Of a stretch of 64,000 bases of DNA, positions 17,186 to 25,782 are shown one piece after another. The DNA is from Paenarthrobacter histidinolovorans (GTDB lineage Bacteria > Actinomycetota > Actinomycetes > Actinomycetales > Micrococcaceae). How positions within the stretch are numbered: position 1 is the stretch's first letter; every line of letters starts with the position of its first letter. Both the position numbers and the translations under genes were made by a program. The notes under the pieces were generated by a model. The model was given only the letters and a program-made list of their open reading frames with translations. It was not told the DNA's origin and searched no databases. The DNA lies in the NCBI RefSeq assembly GCF_014647595.1, contig NZ_BMPM01000010.1, positions 1 to 64,000 of the forward strand, read 5' to 3'.

Positions 17186-17352
17186 CGCGTTGCGGGGCCC
17201 GCTCTACGCCCCAAATCCCACGACAAGCACGCAAAACAGGCCCCACAACTCAGCCCACTCGCGTTGCGGGGCCTACTCTACGTCCCAAATCCCACGTCAA
17301 GCACGCAAAACAGGCCCCACAACTCAGCCCACTCGCGTTGCGGGGCCTACTC
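17186..17352. repeat. 74-bp tandem repeat, two copies plus a partial third
   Basis: The unit starts with CGCGTTGCGGGGCC at 17186, 17260 and 17334. Two full units differ at a few positions, and a 19-bp third start reaches into the end of the HD-domain gene. Each unit can fold because GTTGCGGGGCCT near its start (in the second and third copies) pairs, with one mismatch, with AGGCCCCACAAC near the end of a unit. It lies between the convergent ltrA and HD genes, where a two-way terminator would be expected. Confidence 0.8.
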
Positions 17353-17883
17353 AGGAACGATCTCGTCCAGCTCCGCAAGCAGGTACGGGTTGATCCGCTC
17401 AAGAATCTGCTGGATCTCCTCGCGTGGCACTGCCGAATAGAGCACCGGGCGGGCGTCGGCATAGCGGGTTACCGGTGGCTTGTCCGGCCACTTTTCGGCG
17501 AGCGCCTGGACCCGTTCGGGCAAGGAGTTATGGGCGTTGTCCGCGATTTTTACCAACGTGGCGTCGTGGTCCTCCGCGACGTAACGGATGCCGGCGTCGT
17601 AATCATCGGGATCGTCGTGGAAGCGGCGGGTGACGCGCTCGATAATGGCGAGTGCCCGCTCTGACACGCCCATATCCAGCAGCGCTTGGCGGGTAATGGG
17701 CGTGTCTTCGGCGATGTCGTGCAGGTACCCCGCAATCTGGATGTCCTCGTCGAAGTCAGCAAGGGCATCGCCTACGGCCAGGACGTGTTCCCGGTAGGGT
17801 CGCTTCAGTTTGTCCTTCTGGCGGTTGTGGGCCACTTCGGCCAGGACCTTGGCTGTCTCTACGGTGAAGCGTGGTTCGGTCAT
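17347..17883 (-). CDS. HD-domain phosphohydrolase
   Basis: A 178-residue HD-superfamily protein. Metal ligands are visible as His in REHVLAVG, the HD pair in AGYLHDIAEDTP, and a later Asp in LVKIADNAHN. This arrangement (H...HD...D with HDIAEDT) is that of small RelA/SpoT-like or MESH1-type hydrolases, so a ppGpp- or nucleotide-phosphatase role is possible but not shown. GGAGG precedes ATG 17883. Its last codon overlaps the start of the third tandem repeat unit. Confidence 0.75.
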   Translation of the reverse strand: MTEPRFTVETAKVLAEVAHNRQKDKLKRPYREHVLAVGDALADFDEDIQIAGYLHDIAEDTPITRQALLDMGVSERALAIIERVTRRFHDDPDDYDAGIRYVAEDHDATLVKIADNAHNSLPERVQALAEKWPDKPPVTRYADARPVLYSAVPREEIQQILERINPYLLAELDEIVPE

Positions 17884-17983
17884 GCTGGCCTCCGGCTTGG
17901 GTGAGGTTCCGAACGGGTGGATCGGTCCTACGTTCAGGCTATCCTGATCCGTCCGGGCGGGTCCCCGCACCGGGATTGCGGGG

Positions 17984-18775
17984 TTACCAATCCTGTACGG
18001 CGCGGGCGGCGATGGCAACGGTCACGGCCCGTGGCAAGCGCTGCGCGATTCCAGCTGCGACGCGGTTGGTCCACCCCGACACAACGCTGCCTGGAGTTCC
18101 CTTGCGGTCCAGTGCTTTGAGGGCCGTATCGACTACTTGCGCCGAGGTCTGCATGCGTCCCACTGCGGCCGAATCGCTCCCGAGAACATCGAAGAACTCG
18201 GTGCGCGTAGCACCAGGGCAAAGTGCCAGGACGTTGAGCCCTGAGTTCTTGGTCTCATGCGCCACGGCTTCAGTGAAGCTAAGGACAAATGCCTTGGTTG
18301 CCCCGTACACGGCCATGCCGGGGATGGGCTGAAACGCTGCCGTGCTGGCAACGTTCACCAGGGCCCCCTTGCCGGAGGACACCATGCCTGGCATGAAGGC
18401 GCGGGTAATGTCCACCAGTGCGGACACGTTGAGGGCGATCTCGGCGGCAATGACGTCCGGGTCTTCCTCAACCAGGGGCGACTGGGTGCCAAAGCCTGCG
18501 TTGTTGATCAGCGTGTCCACGGTGATACCACGGGTGGTCAGCTCGTTAAGGAGCTCGCGTCCCACGCCCGCATGCCCCAGGTCCATGGGGAGCACTGTCA
18601 CGGTGATGCCGTGCTCACTTCGCAGTTGCTGCGCCAAATCTTCCAGGCGGTCAACGCGCCGGGCAACCAGGACGAGGTTGGAACCACGTGCGGCGAAGCG
18701 CTGCGCGAATTCGGCGCCGAGCCCCGAACTGGCTCCCGTGATGAGTGCGGTGGTGCCTGAGTAGCTCATGGTCAT
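17984..18775 (-). CDS. SDR family oxidoreductase
   Basis: A 263-residue classical short-chain dehydrogenase with cofactor motif TGASSGLG near residue 14, an Arg-rich strand-2 end (LVARRVDRL) suggesting NADP preference, NNAGFG, the catalytic Ser region STAAFQ, and YGATKAF with Tyr and Lys. The C-terminal third resembles DltE/YqjQ-type SDRs of unknown substrate. It is divergent from a TetR gene across a palindromic operator, so it is probably repressed by that TetR. ATG 18769 is a possible alternative start. Confidence 0.82.
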   Translation of the reverse strand: MTMSYSGTTALITGASSGLGAEFAQRFAARGSNLVLVARRVDRLEDLAQQLRSEHGITVTVLPMDLGHAGVGRELLNELTTRGITVDTLINNAGFGTQSPLVEEDPDVIAAEIALNVSALVDITRAFMPGMVSSGKGALVNVASTAAFQPIPGMAVYGATKAFVLSFTEAVAHETKNSGLNVLALCPGATRTEFFDVLGSDSAAVGRMQTSAQVVDTALKALDRKGTPGSVVSGWTNRVAAGIAQRLPRAVTVAIAARAVQDW

Positions 18776-18805
18776 GATGGGTCCAATCGTCGGGGCGGTA
18801 ACGGA

Positions 18806-18870
18806 TGTAGTCGCTGTCTACATGGTAGGCAGTGACTACATTGTTGTCAATGCCTACATTGGCCTAGACT
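18806..18870. promoter_or_regulatory. Nested palindromic operator between SDR and TetR genes
   Basis: TGTAGTCGCTG (18806-18816) pairs with CAGTGACTACA (18830-18840) with one mismatch. An inner near-palindrome CTGTCTAC/GTAGGCAG fills the centre, and AATGCCTACA at 18849-18858 repeats the half-site. TTGTCA (18844-18849) and TAGACT (18865-18870) may be the tetR promoter; the -10 ends six bases before ATG 18877. The layout fits TetR control of both genes. Confidence 0.65.
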
Positions 18871-18876
18871 TGACCC

Positions 18877-19488
18877 ATGATCGAGCAGCCATACCACCAC
18901 GGCAAACTTCGGGAGGCCCTCCTGGAACGCGCCATGGAAACCATTGAAGAGGCCGGCGTCGAGGGACTCTCCCTCCGCCAGCTCGCCCGTGACGTGAACG
19001 TCAGCCACGGGGCTCCGGCCAAGCACTTCCGCGACAAGCAGGCGTTGATCGACGCGCTGGCGATGGCTGGCTTCGAGTCGATGAACCACCGCATCCGCAC
19101 CGCCGCAGAGTCAAGCGGCACCCTCCAGGAGCGCTTTGTCAGCGTCGCAAAAGCATATGTCGGGTTCGCGGTTTCCCAGCCCGCGCTGTTGACCGTCATG
19201 TACTCCACCAAGCATCACCCGGACTCCAGCGCAGAGCTCCGAAACACCGGCGGCCAGGGAATCGAAATAGCCCAGGCCATGATCATCGAGGCCCAGGAAG
19301 CCGGCGTGTTGGCCCCGGGCAACGCTGAAACATTGGCTTTGGTGTGCTTCGCCAGCCTCCATGGGGCGGCACTTCTCGCCGCAGGAAAGCACTTGGACGG
19401 AGCTACGGTGGACGACATGGTCACTGCCACCACCGACACCCTCTGGGCAGGCATGGCCGCTGGGGTCCCGGCGGCGCAGAACAGCTAA
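18877..19488 (+). CDS. TetR family transcriptional regulator
   Basis: A 203-residue repressor. The N-terminal helix-turn-helix is YHHGKLREALLERAMETIEE with LSLRQLARDVNVSHGAPAKH and HFRDKQALIDALA, and the helical ligand domain matches the TetR_C group with a WHG-like C-terminus. It probably binds the palindromes in the 101-bp gap to the divergent SDR and represses both. The inducer is unknown. No Shine-Dalgarno is present, and the predicted transcript starts at the ATG. Confidence 0.87.
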   Translation: MIEQPYHHGKLREALLERAMETIEEAGVEGLSLRQLARDVNVSHGAPAKHFRDKQALIDALAMAGFESMNHRIRTAAESSGTLQERFVSVAKAYVGFAVSQPALLTVMYSTKHHPDSSAELRNTGGQGIEIAQAMIIEAQEAGVLAPGNAETLALVCFASLHGAALLAAGKHLDGATVDDMVTATTDTLWAGMAAGVPAAQNS

Positions 19489-19501
19489 GCTAGCAACTCG
19501 C

Positions 19502-20629
19502 CTAGGCCGCGAGGCCCGCGATTGCCTCCCGCACCGCGGAGCTCAGCTGGAAATTGCGGCAGCCCACTCCCCCTGGCTCAGCCTGCTGGGGCACGTAGCC
19601 AAAGCCGAGTTCATACACAGGATCCGCAAACCCCAAAGAGGCGCTGGCGCCGTCGTGTCCGAACGCCCGGTAGCTGCCAAACGGCATCCGGCTGTGCGAC
19701 TTCATGAAAACAGTGGCGAAGCATCCGGTCTCGCCGAAAACCCGGTCAATGCCGAAGACCTGTTCGGCGGTCACGGCACGGATGGTCTCTTCCGTCAGCA
19801 GGGGCGCGACGCCGGCCTGCCCGGGTTCGCCGGCCAACCCAGTTGAAGAGGCCGCATAAATCCTGGCCATGCCGTCGGCGCTGGACACTCCTGCCGCCGA
19901 GCTCAGCCCCGCGGCCCGGACTTCGCGGATATTGGGCAGGTCCAGGATGTCCCCAACAGCGGCATTGGCAGCAAGACCGAAATGACCGGCCGGGTCCACC
20001 CATGGCCAGGAAGGATCAGCCGCCCAACGGAAGGGCGCGAAGCGGGACTCCTCGGATTCGGGGAGCCCAAGGTAAAAGTGCGCTCCGGTTACGGCACGGA
20101 TGCGGCGCTCGAAAACCGCCTGGAGCGTCGACCCGGTGATCCGGCGGCACAATTCCTCCATGAAGATACCGACGCTGAGCGCGTGGTAGCCGAACGCAGC
20201 ACCTGGCTTCCACAGCGGGGGCAACGCGGCGAGCCTGGCCGCGGCCAGCGCGGAGTTGTTGACCTCGTCCAAGGTCAGGCCTCCCTCGGGACCCAACAAG
20301 CCGGCCTGATGCGACAGGAGCTGCGCGACAGTGATCGAGGCTTTGCCCTCGACGCCAAATTCAGGCCAATACTTGACTACCTCGGCGTAAAGGTCCAGCT
20401 GGCCGTCCTGCACCAGCAGAGCCATGACCAGGCCCGCCATGCCCTTGGAACAGGAGAACACGCCCGTGACGGAGTCGGCGCGGATATGCGGCCCCCCACT
20501 CAGGTCCAGCACCTTGACGCCGCGATGATACGCGGCCACCTGGGCCGAATACTCCGGATCCTGCTCCAGGAAACGGCGGAAGAGTTCGGCGACGGATTCG
20601 AAACCGGGGGCGACCATCTGTGAATGCAT
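19502..20629 (-). CDS. Beta-lactamase family serine hydrolase (EstB-like)
   Basis: A 375-residue protein of the beta-lactamase/transpeptidase-like fold. The nucleophile motif is S-x-x-K in VFSCSKGMAGLV near residue 60, and the Tyr motif is in FGYHALSVG. A C-terminal FGHDGASAS block replaces the usual KTG-like motif (HDG in place of KTG/HTG). There is no signal peptide, so a cytoplasmic esterase or peptidase role is more likely than antibiotic resistance. TAGGCT ends six bases before ATG 20629, suggesting leaderless expression. Confidence 0.82.
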   Translation of the reverse strand: MHSQMVAPGFESVAELFRRFLEQDPEYSAQVAAYHRGVKVLDLSGGPHIRADSVTGVFSCSKGMAGLVMALLVQDGQLDLYAEVVKYWPEFGVEGKASITVAQLLSHQAGLLGPEGGLTLDEVNNSALAAARLAALPPLWKPGAAFGYHALSVGIFMEELCRRITGSTLQAVFERRIRAVTGAHFYLGLPESEESRFAPFRWAADPSWPWVDPAGHFGLAANAAVGDILDLPNIREVRAAGLSSAAGVSSADGMARIYAASSTGLAGEPGQAGVAPLLTEETIRAVTAEQVFGIDRVFGETGCFATVFMKSHSRMPFGSYRAFGHDGASASLGFADPVYELGFGYVPQQAEPGGVGCRNFQLSSAVREAIAGLAA

Positions 20630-20654
20630 CCAGCCAGCCTACGGGTTGCTCCAT

Positions 20655-21542
20655 TCAGGCCTGCGGAGTTATCCACACCCAGGGCTCTTCGGGAAGCCTT
20701 GCCGGATCGAATTCCGCCAGGGCGTCCTGCAGCGATCCACCGGGCAGGCCGAGCGATTCCAGCATCAGGTCGCGCACCCGGGCGGCAGGAATCCCGACGG
20801 CGGCGAGGTCGTCCAGCGTTACGGCACCGTCGCGCTTTGCCAGCCTGACGCCGTCGTGGTTTACCACCAGCGGAACATGCGCGTATTCGGGAACCGACAA
20901 GCCCAACAGCGTCGCCAGGTACGCCTGCCGGGGGGTAGACGGGAGGAGGTCGTCACCGCGAACCACCTGGTCGATCCCTTGGGCGGCGTCGTCCACCACC
21001 ACGGCCAGGTTGTAGGCAGTAACGCCGTCGTTGCGACGCAGCACAAAGTCATCCACCATGCCCACGAACGTGCCGTGCAACTGGTCCTCAACAGCCCACT
21101 CCGTGACCTCGGACATTAAGCGGATCGACGCCGGACGGGACGCCCGCCTTATCTCACGTTCAGCAGCGGAGAGCCGCCGGCACGTCCCCGGATAGGCACC
21201 CTGGGGAGCGTGCGGGGCAGATGGCGCCTCCTGGATTTCCTTGCGGGTACAAAAGCATTCGTAGGTCCGGCCGTCGGAGACGAGTTTTTGGATCGCGGCG
21301 TCGTAAAGCGGCGCCCGCTCCGTCTGACGGACCACATCCGCATCCCAGCTGACGCCGACGGCCTGGAGATCGCGAAGCTGCTCCGCTTCGGCACCGGATC
21401 TGGCACGGTCAAGGTCCTCCACGCGGAGGAGAAAGCTCCGGCCGCTGGACTTGGCGAACAGCCATGCCAGGATGGCCGTGCGGAGATTGCCAATGTGCAG
21501 CTCGCCGGACGGGCTTGGGGCAAATCGGCCTGCGGAAGTCAT
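20655..21542 (-). CDS. gluQ: Glutamyl-Q tRNA(Asp) synthetase
   Basis: A 295-residue paralogue of the catalytic half of glutamyl-tRNA synthetase without the anticodon domain. It would attach glutamate to queuosine-34 of tRNA-Asp. The class I signature is GELHIGNLR near residue 13, the zinc site is C-x-C in YECFCTRKE with a later YPGTCRRL, and the KMSKS-equivalent is LAKRDGAVTL. The length and the missing anticodon-binding region set it apart from GltX. TAGGCT lies six bases before the ATG, with no Shine-Dalgarno. Confidence 0.9.
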   Translation of the reverse strand: MTSAGRFAPSPSGELHIGNLRTAILAWLFAKSSGRSFLLRVEDLDRARSGAEAEQLRDLQAVGVSWDADVVRQTERAPLYDAAIQKLVSDGRTYECFCTRKEIQEAPSAPHAPQGAYPGTCRRLSAAEREIRRASRPASIRLMSEVTEWAVEDQLHGTFVGMVDDFVLRRNDGVTAYNLAVVVDDAAQGIDQVVRGDDLLPSTPRQAYLATLLGLSVPEYAHVPLVVNHDGVRLAKRDGAVTLDDLAAVGIPAARVRDLMLESLGLPGGSLQDALAEFDPARLPEEPWVWITPQA

Positions 21543-21582
21543 GCACCAAGCCTATGTGCCACCGCCTGGCGGCCGGGCAACA

Positions 21583-21630
21583 CAAGAGCCCCTCAGCTAC
21601 CGCAACGATCCGGTGGCTCAGGGGCTCTTG
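21583..21630. terminator. Long hairpin upstream of gluQ
   Basis: Arms 21583-21601 and 21612-21630 form a 19-bp stem with two mismatches around a 10-nt loop; AAGAGCCCCT and AGGGGCTCTT are the core. No gene ends nearby on either strand. It may be an insulating terminator or a repeat element, and the function is uncertain. Confidence 0.45.
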
Positions 21631-21882
21631 CTGTGCTGCCCGCATCAGCGGGCGGGTGCAGAATGACAATGCTGTGAACAAGAGTCAATCAGCGGCTGCT
21701 TCCTTGCGGGAAACCTGTACAGGGCTCCGGGTGGTGTTCCGGATGCCTGGCGCCGGCGGGCTTCGGCGGTAGCCTCGTCCTGCTTCGTTGTCACCATTTC
21801 AGCAGGACGCATACAGTAGGTGCAACAGGAAGTCATTTGCTTGATCGATCTGACTAGTCTGTAATCAAAATATCGACAGGAA
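21631..21882. other. Non-coding stretch before the Lrp gene
   Basis: Together with the hairpin this gap between the divergent gluQ and Lrp genes is 340 nt long. I see no convincing reading frame or RNA gene in it. The last 50 bases are AT-richer (GTAATCAAAATATCG) and presumably hold the Lrp promoter, but no clear -35/-10 pair could be fixed. Confidence 0.4.
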
Positions 21883-22350
21883 GTGGTCATTTTGCAGGAA
21901 CTCGACGCGACGGACCGCCGGATCCTCGCCGCTCTCGACGAAGATCCCAGGGTCCCCATCATGGTCCTGGCCCAGAAGTTGCACCTTGCTCGCGGGACCG
22001 TCCAATCCCGTCTGGAACGCATGACAACCTCCGGCGCCCTGCGCGCCAACAGCAGCCGGGTCCTCCCGTCCGCCCTGGGACGCGGCGTGGCTGCCGCGGT
22101 CAGTGCGGAGCTCGACCAAAGCCACTTGAACGAGGCCATCGCGGCCCTCCGCGAAATCCCCGAAGTCCTGGAATGCCACGCACCAGCCGGCGATACCGAC
22201 CTCATCATCAGGGTGGTGGCCAAAAGCCCCGACGACCTCTACCGGGTGTCGGAGGAAATCCGGCTGTGCCCCGGCATCGTGAGAACCTCCACCAGCATGT
22301 TCCTCCGGGAAGTGATCCCCTACCGCACAACGGGCCTGCTCAGCGAGTAG
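21883..22350 (+). CDS. Lrp/AsnC family transcriptional regulator
   Basis: A 155-residue regulator with an N-terminal helix-turn-helix (LDATDRRILAALDEDPRV, LHLARGTVQSRLERM) and a C-terminal RAM effector domain ending with a typical Lrp beta strand (VPGIVRTSTSMFL-like). Start choice is open: GTG 21883 is used here, but TTG 21892 has AGGAAG at better spacing. No obvious target gene adjoins it: gluQ is divergent and the WXG100 gene lies 106 nt downstream. Confidence 0.85.
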   Translation: MVILQELDATDRRILAALDEDPRVPIMVLAQKLHLARGTVQSRLERMTTSGALRANSSRVLPSALGRGVAAAVSAELDQSHLNEAIAALREIPEVLECHAPAGDTDLIIRVVAKSPDDLYRVSEEIRLCPGIVRTSTSMFLREVIPYRTTGLLSE

Positions 22351-22456
22351 TCAGGCGACCCATAGTTGTGCACATAGGGAAGTTGTCCCCATGTGCCCTG
22401 CTTCGCAGGCAGCCTAGGATGGGGCCAGACCAACAGCACACAACAATGGGGGCGAC

Positions 22457-23938
22457 GTGGCGGGTAACTTCTATGGCTCGGACGTGGCACAGCTGCGTCA
22501 GCTGGCCAAGGAACTGGCACGCAATGCGGACAGCCTCACCACCTTGGGGCAACAGTTGTCGGGGTCCATCACCAACAGTCCCTGGCGGGGGAACGACGGC
22601 GACCGCTTCCGTCACGAATGGAACAGCTCGCACTTGCGGGCCCTCCAAAGCGCGGCTTCGGGCATCAAGGCCGCTTCCCGGAGCCTGTTGAAGAACGCCG
22701 ACGAACAGGACGCAGCGAGCAATGGCGGCGGGGCCGGCGGTTCCGGTTCCGGCGGGGCCGGCGGTTCCGGCGGAAACGGCCAGGAGCTCACGGATTTGCT
22801 GAACGGGATGACGCCCGAAGAACGTGCGGAATACCTTCGCAGCGATGAATTCAAAAAATGGGCGCTCGAACATCCCCAGGAAGCCAAGGCGGCCATGGAT
22901 GCTGCAGCCGACTCGGGCCTCATTGAGAAGAAATCACCCGAGTATTCACAGTTCCTCAGCGATTACTGGAACCAACAGGCGATGCGCGAGATGGGAATCG
23001 ACCCTTCCACGTGGGACACCAGCAAGGGCACCGAGTACAACTGGGAAACCATCAAGAAGGTCTACGACTTCTACGGGCAGGCTTTCCTGTCCAACCCGGA
23101 TCTTCAATGGGCCGGCATGGCGAACATGATCGGTCCTTCCTTCGCCGGCGGGTTCAAGGACATGGCCATGCTTCGCGACCTGGCACAGCAGATCGCCGAC
23201 AATCCGGCCTCGGACATCCCCATCCCGGTGCTGGACCAGATCGAGCAGCTTGCCGGCATGACCGACGCCGAGATCAAGTTCTACGAGACGTCCATGCTGG
23301 ACATGAACAAAGAGATCTTCCTGGACCAGGCCCGGCAGCACGAGGCCTACATGAACGGTGGTATCGACGAAATCAACCGGCTCAGGGACTCTGGTGCAAT
23401 CGACCCGGCAACAGCGAAAGCGTGGGCCCAGATTGATTCCGGCGATCCCGCACAGGTCAAGGAGGGCAACACGGCCCTGCTGTACCGGGAGCAGAACGAA
23501 ATCATCGCCGACGATTACACTGACATGCGCAACCATCCGGGAGGAGAAGCCGTGACGTACATGGTCACCCTCGCCGGCGAACCTTCAATTCCCGGAGCAA
23601 AGAGCTACCCGGAAGTCTTCCCCTACAAGTTCAGCGTGGAAAGCCCCGGCCCGGAGAACGTGCCCTTCACCAACTGGGACAACCCGACGCAGTTCCGGAC
23701 GGACTTCACCACCGGCTTCCCGGACGGCAACATCGCCGACGCAGAGCAACGCTGGGCCCTCATCAAGCAAGATACCCTTCCCGCGTACCAGGACCTGTTG
23801 GCCAACAATCCCCAGCAAGCACGGGACATCATCGGTTCGGATTTCAACGACCGCGTTGAACAGTACAGGCCTACCAACAACATTCCGGGAATCATGGACC
23901 GCTTCCTGGATGGCTTCGATGCCGAGGTCCACCAATGA
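22457..23938 (+). CDS. WXG100-headed protein, possible type VII secretion substrate
   Basis: A 493-residue protein. Residues 1-~85 are helical and contain W43-R-G in TNSPWRGNDGDRFRHEW, the hallmark of WXG100/ESX proteins. A Gly/Ser linker (about 88-107) joins this to a ~380-residue domain I do not recognise, mostly helical with acidic patches and a Pro-rich middle. The layout resembles T7SS effectors (WXG or LXG head, linker, effector body), but I see no toxin signature. GTG 22457 is preceded by GGGGGCGAC. The lipoprotein gene downstream overlaps by 4 nt. No T7SS core gene is in the window. Confidence 0.7.
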   Translation: MAGNFYGSDVAQLRQLAKELARNADSLTTLGQQLSGSITNSPWRGNDGDRFRHEWNSSHLRALQSAASGIKAASRSLLKNADEQDAASNGGGAGGSGSGGAGGSGGNGQELTDLLNGMTPEERAEYLRSDEFKKWALEHPQEAKAAMDAAADSGLIEKKSPEYSQFLSDYWNQQAMREMGIDPSTWDTSKGTEYNWETIKKVYDFYGQAFLSNPDLQWAGMANMIGPSFAGGFKDMAMLRDLAQQIADNPASDIPIPVLDQIEQLAGMTDAEIKFYETSMLDMNKEIFLDQARQHEAYMNGGIDEINRLRDSGAIDPATAKAWAQIDSGDPAQVKEGNTALLYREQNEIIADDYTDMRNHPGGEAVTYMVTLAGEPSIPGAKSYPEVFPYKFSVESPGPENVPFTNWDNPTQFRTDFTTGFPDGNIADAEQRWALIKQDTLPAYQDLLANNPQQARDIIGSDFNDRVEQYRPTNNIPGIMDRFLDGFDAEVHQ

Positions 23939-24570
23939 CCTGGACCAAGCGGATTCCGGAGCTGGCAATCGCTGCCGCGGCGACCCTGGGAATCCTTACC
24001 ACCACCGCTTGCCAGTTATCCGTCCCCGCTTCACCATCAACTTCGCAAGGGAGCACAGTGATTACCTCCGAATTCTCCACGCTTGATGCCGCAGGTGTTG
24101 ACCGGATCAGGACCGACAAGCAAGCCCGCCTGGACATGAGCAGCGGTACGCTGCAGAAATCGGCTGTGCGCGTATCCGAGGACAGCTACGGCCCGGAAAT
24201 CAACACCAAGGACTCCGGGAAGATCAACCTGACCATTGTCGGTCCCAGCGGCGAGATCACTGCCCAAACGGACCGGATCCGGTTCAACACCACCGACGCC
24301 CGGCCCGATTTCACCGAGATAACCTATTTCCTCACTGCAGCTTCCGCAGAGGAATTCAATGCCCTGATCCGCGAGGGAGTGGACAAGTACGGCATCGACG
24401 CCGACGACGCCGAGCGCTGGATTTCCTCCAACAGCCAGGACAAGTCCGCCAAGAGTGATTACTCACTGACGTCTGGGACCAGCACTGGGCTGGACGTCAA
24501 CTACGATCTCCGCTTCGATGGTTCCAAAGACACCCAGGTCATCATCGTTCACGTGAGCCCGGCCAACTGA
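23935..24570 (+). CDS. Small lipoprotein partner of the WXG100 protein
   Basis: A 211-residue predicted lipoprotein. It has a charged start (MTWTKR), a hydrophobic stretch and a lipobox LTTTAC with Cys26, so the mature part should be anchored on the outer face of the membrane. The body is beta-rich with no recognised domain. ATGA overlaps the WXG100 stop, so the two are translationally coupled and probably work together. An immunity or receptor role is a guess from this pairing. Confidence 0.65.
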   Translation: MTWTKRIPELAIAAAATLGILTTTACQLSVPASPSTSQGSTVITSEFSTLDAAGVDRIRTDKQARLDMSSGTLQKSAVRVSEDSYGPEINTKDSGKINLTIVGPSGEITAQTDRIRFNTTDARPDFTEITYFLTAASAEEFNALIREGVDKYGIDADDAERWISSNSQDKSAKSDYSLTSGTSTGLDVNYDLRFDGSKDTQVIIVHVSPAN

Positions 24571-24586
24571 CCACCCTGAGGGCAGG

Positions 24587-25042
24587 CTAGACCGGCGGCC
24601 CGATGTTCGTCTTCAGGTTCTTCATGACCAACGTCGATGTCAGCCGTTCCACCGCTGGAAGGGCCGCGAGTTCGTCGTCGTAAAAGCGTTGGTACGCCGG
24701 AAGGTCCGCGGCGATGACCTTCAACAGGTAGTCGGGGGAACCGAACAATCGCTGGGCCTCCACAATATTGGGGCTGGCCGTGACCCTGGCCTCGAAGGCG
24801 GCCATCGTTCCCCGATCCACTTGGCGCAAGGTCACGAACACGATCGCCTCAAAGCCGAGTCCCACCGCGGCGGGGTCGATGTCTGCGCGGTATCCGCGGA
24901 TGACCCCCGTTGCTTCCAGATCGCGGAGCCGTCGATGGCAGGGTGCCACGGTTAGTCCCACCTTGGAAGCCAGCGCCGTGGCAGTCATCCGGCCGTCCTC
25001 TTTGAGGTGGCGCAAAATACTTCTATCAATACCGTCGATCAC
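24587..25042 (-). CDS. Lrp/AsnC family regulator, probable activator of the LysE exporter
   Basis: A 151-residue Lrp-type regulator with N-terminal HTH (IDRSILRHLKEDGRM, VAPCHRRLRDLEATG) and RAM domain (VTASPNIVEAQRLFGSPDYL). It is divergent from a LysE-family exporter 101 nt away, the standard arrangement for an Lrp-type regulator that senses an amino acid and switches on its export. GTG 25042 lies six bases after TAAGAT, implying leaderless expression. Confidence 0.88.
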   Translation of the reverse strand: MIDGIDRSILRHLKEDGRMTATALASKVGLTVAPCHRRLRDLEATGVIRGYRADIDPAAVGLGFEAIVFVTLRQVDRGTMAAFEARVTASPNIVEAQRLFGSPDYLLKVIAADLPAYQRFYDDELAALPAVERLTSTLVMKNLKTNIGPPV

Positions 25043-25143
25043 GCAATTATCTTACCGATAGACCGCTCATCAGAGCTAAAAATGGGAACACTTATGGGCG
25101 CTTTTTACCTAGAGTTTTCCTACCAACTAACTCTGGAGAGATC

Positions 25144-25782
25144 GTGAACCCGCAGTTGTTCCTCGCCTTCATCCTCGTGGCAGTCACCTTGGCCTGCACA
25201 CCAGGCGTCGACTGGGCGTACTCGATTTCGGCGGGCCTGCGTCAGCGCAGCTTCGTGCCCGCCGTCGCCGGCCTTTGCAGCGGATACGTTATCCACACCC
25301 TCCTGATGGCTGCTGGACTCGCCGCCCTTCTGGCCGGGGTTCCAGGGCTTCTTGGTTGGCTGACCATCGCCGGCGCGGCTTACCTGCTCTGGCTTGGCAT
25401 CGGCACCATCCGCTCATGGCGGGGTGCCAGCTTCAGTGCGGAAGACGGCGTCGTGCATTCCGGAAACCAGATCCGCACATTCTTCCAAGGCATGGGCACC
25501 AGCGGCATCAACCCGAAGGGGCTTCTGTTCTTCGTGGCCCTGGTGCCACAGTTCGTCAGCCCGGACGCGGCGCTGCCCGTCCCGGTGCAGTCGGGCTTGC
25601 TCGGGTTGACCTTCGTGATCCTTGCAGGGATGGTTTACACAGCTGTTGCCCTGACATCCCGGAAGCTGCTGGCCTCCCGGCCCGGCGCCGCGCGGGCTGT
25701 CACGCTGACAAGCGGGATCGTCATGATCGGACTGGGGACAGTGCTGTTGTCGGAACAGATACTTCCGCTGCTGCACATCTAG
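25144..25782 (+). CDS. LysE/RhtB family amino acid exporter
   Basis: A 212-residue membrane protein with six hydrophobic segments. The LysE-family feature CTPGVDWAYSISAGLRQR sits after helix 1, and GTSGINPKGLLFFVALVPQFV sits in the middle. It exports an amino acid, and the substrate cannot be told from sequence. GTG 25144 has GGAGAG upstream. Its stop overlaps the stop of the convergent SRPBCC gene by 4 nt. Confidence 0.88.
   Translation: MNPQLFLAFILVAVTLACTPGVDWAYSISAGLRQRSFVPAVAGLCSGYVIHTLLMAAGLAALLAGVPGLLGWLTIAGAAYLLWLGIGTIRSWRGASFSAEDGVVHSGNQIRTFFQGMGTSGINPKGLLFFVALVPQFVSPDAALPVPVQSGLLGLTFVILAGMVYTAVALTSRKLLASRPGAARAVTLTSGIVMIGLGTVLLSEQILPLLHI

Noticed and set aside
17186..17352. Possible CRISPR array
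   Set aside because: The unit repeats as a whole without unique spacers, there are only two and a fraction copies, and there are no cas genes.
19502..20629. Serine hydrolase as an antibiotic-resistance beta-lactamase
   Set aside because: It lacks a signal peptide and the usual KTG box. The fold match alone is better explained by an EstB-like esterase.
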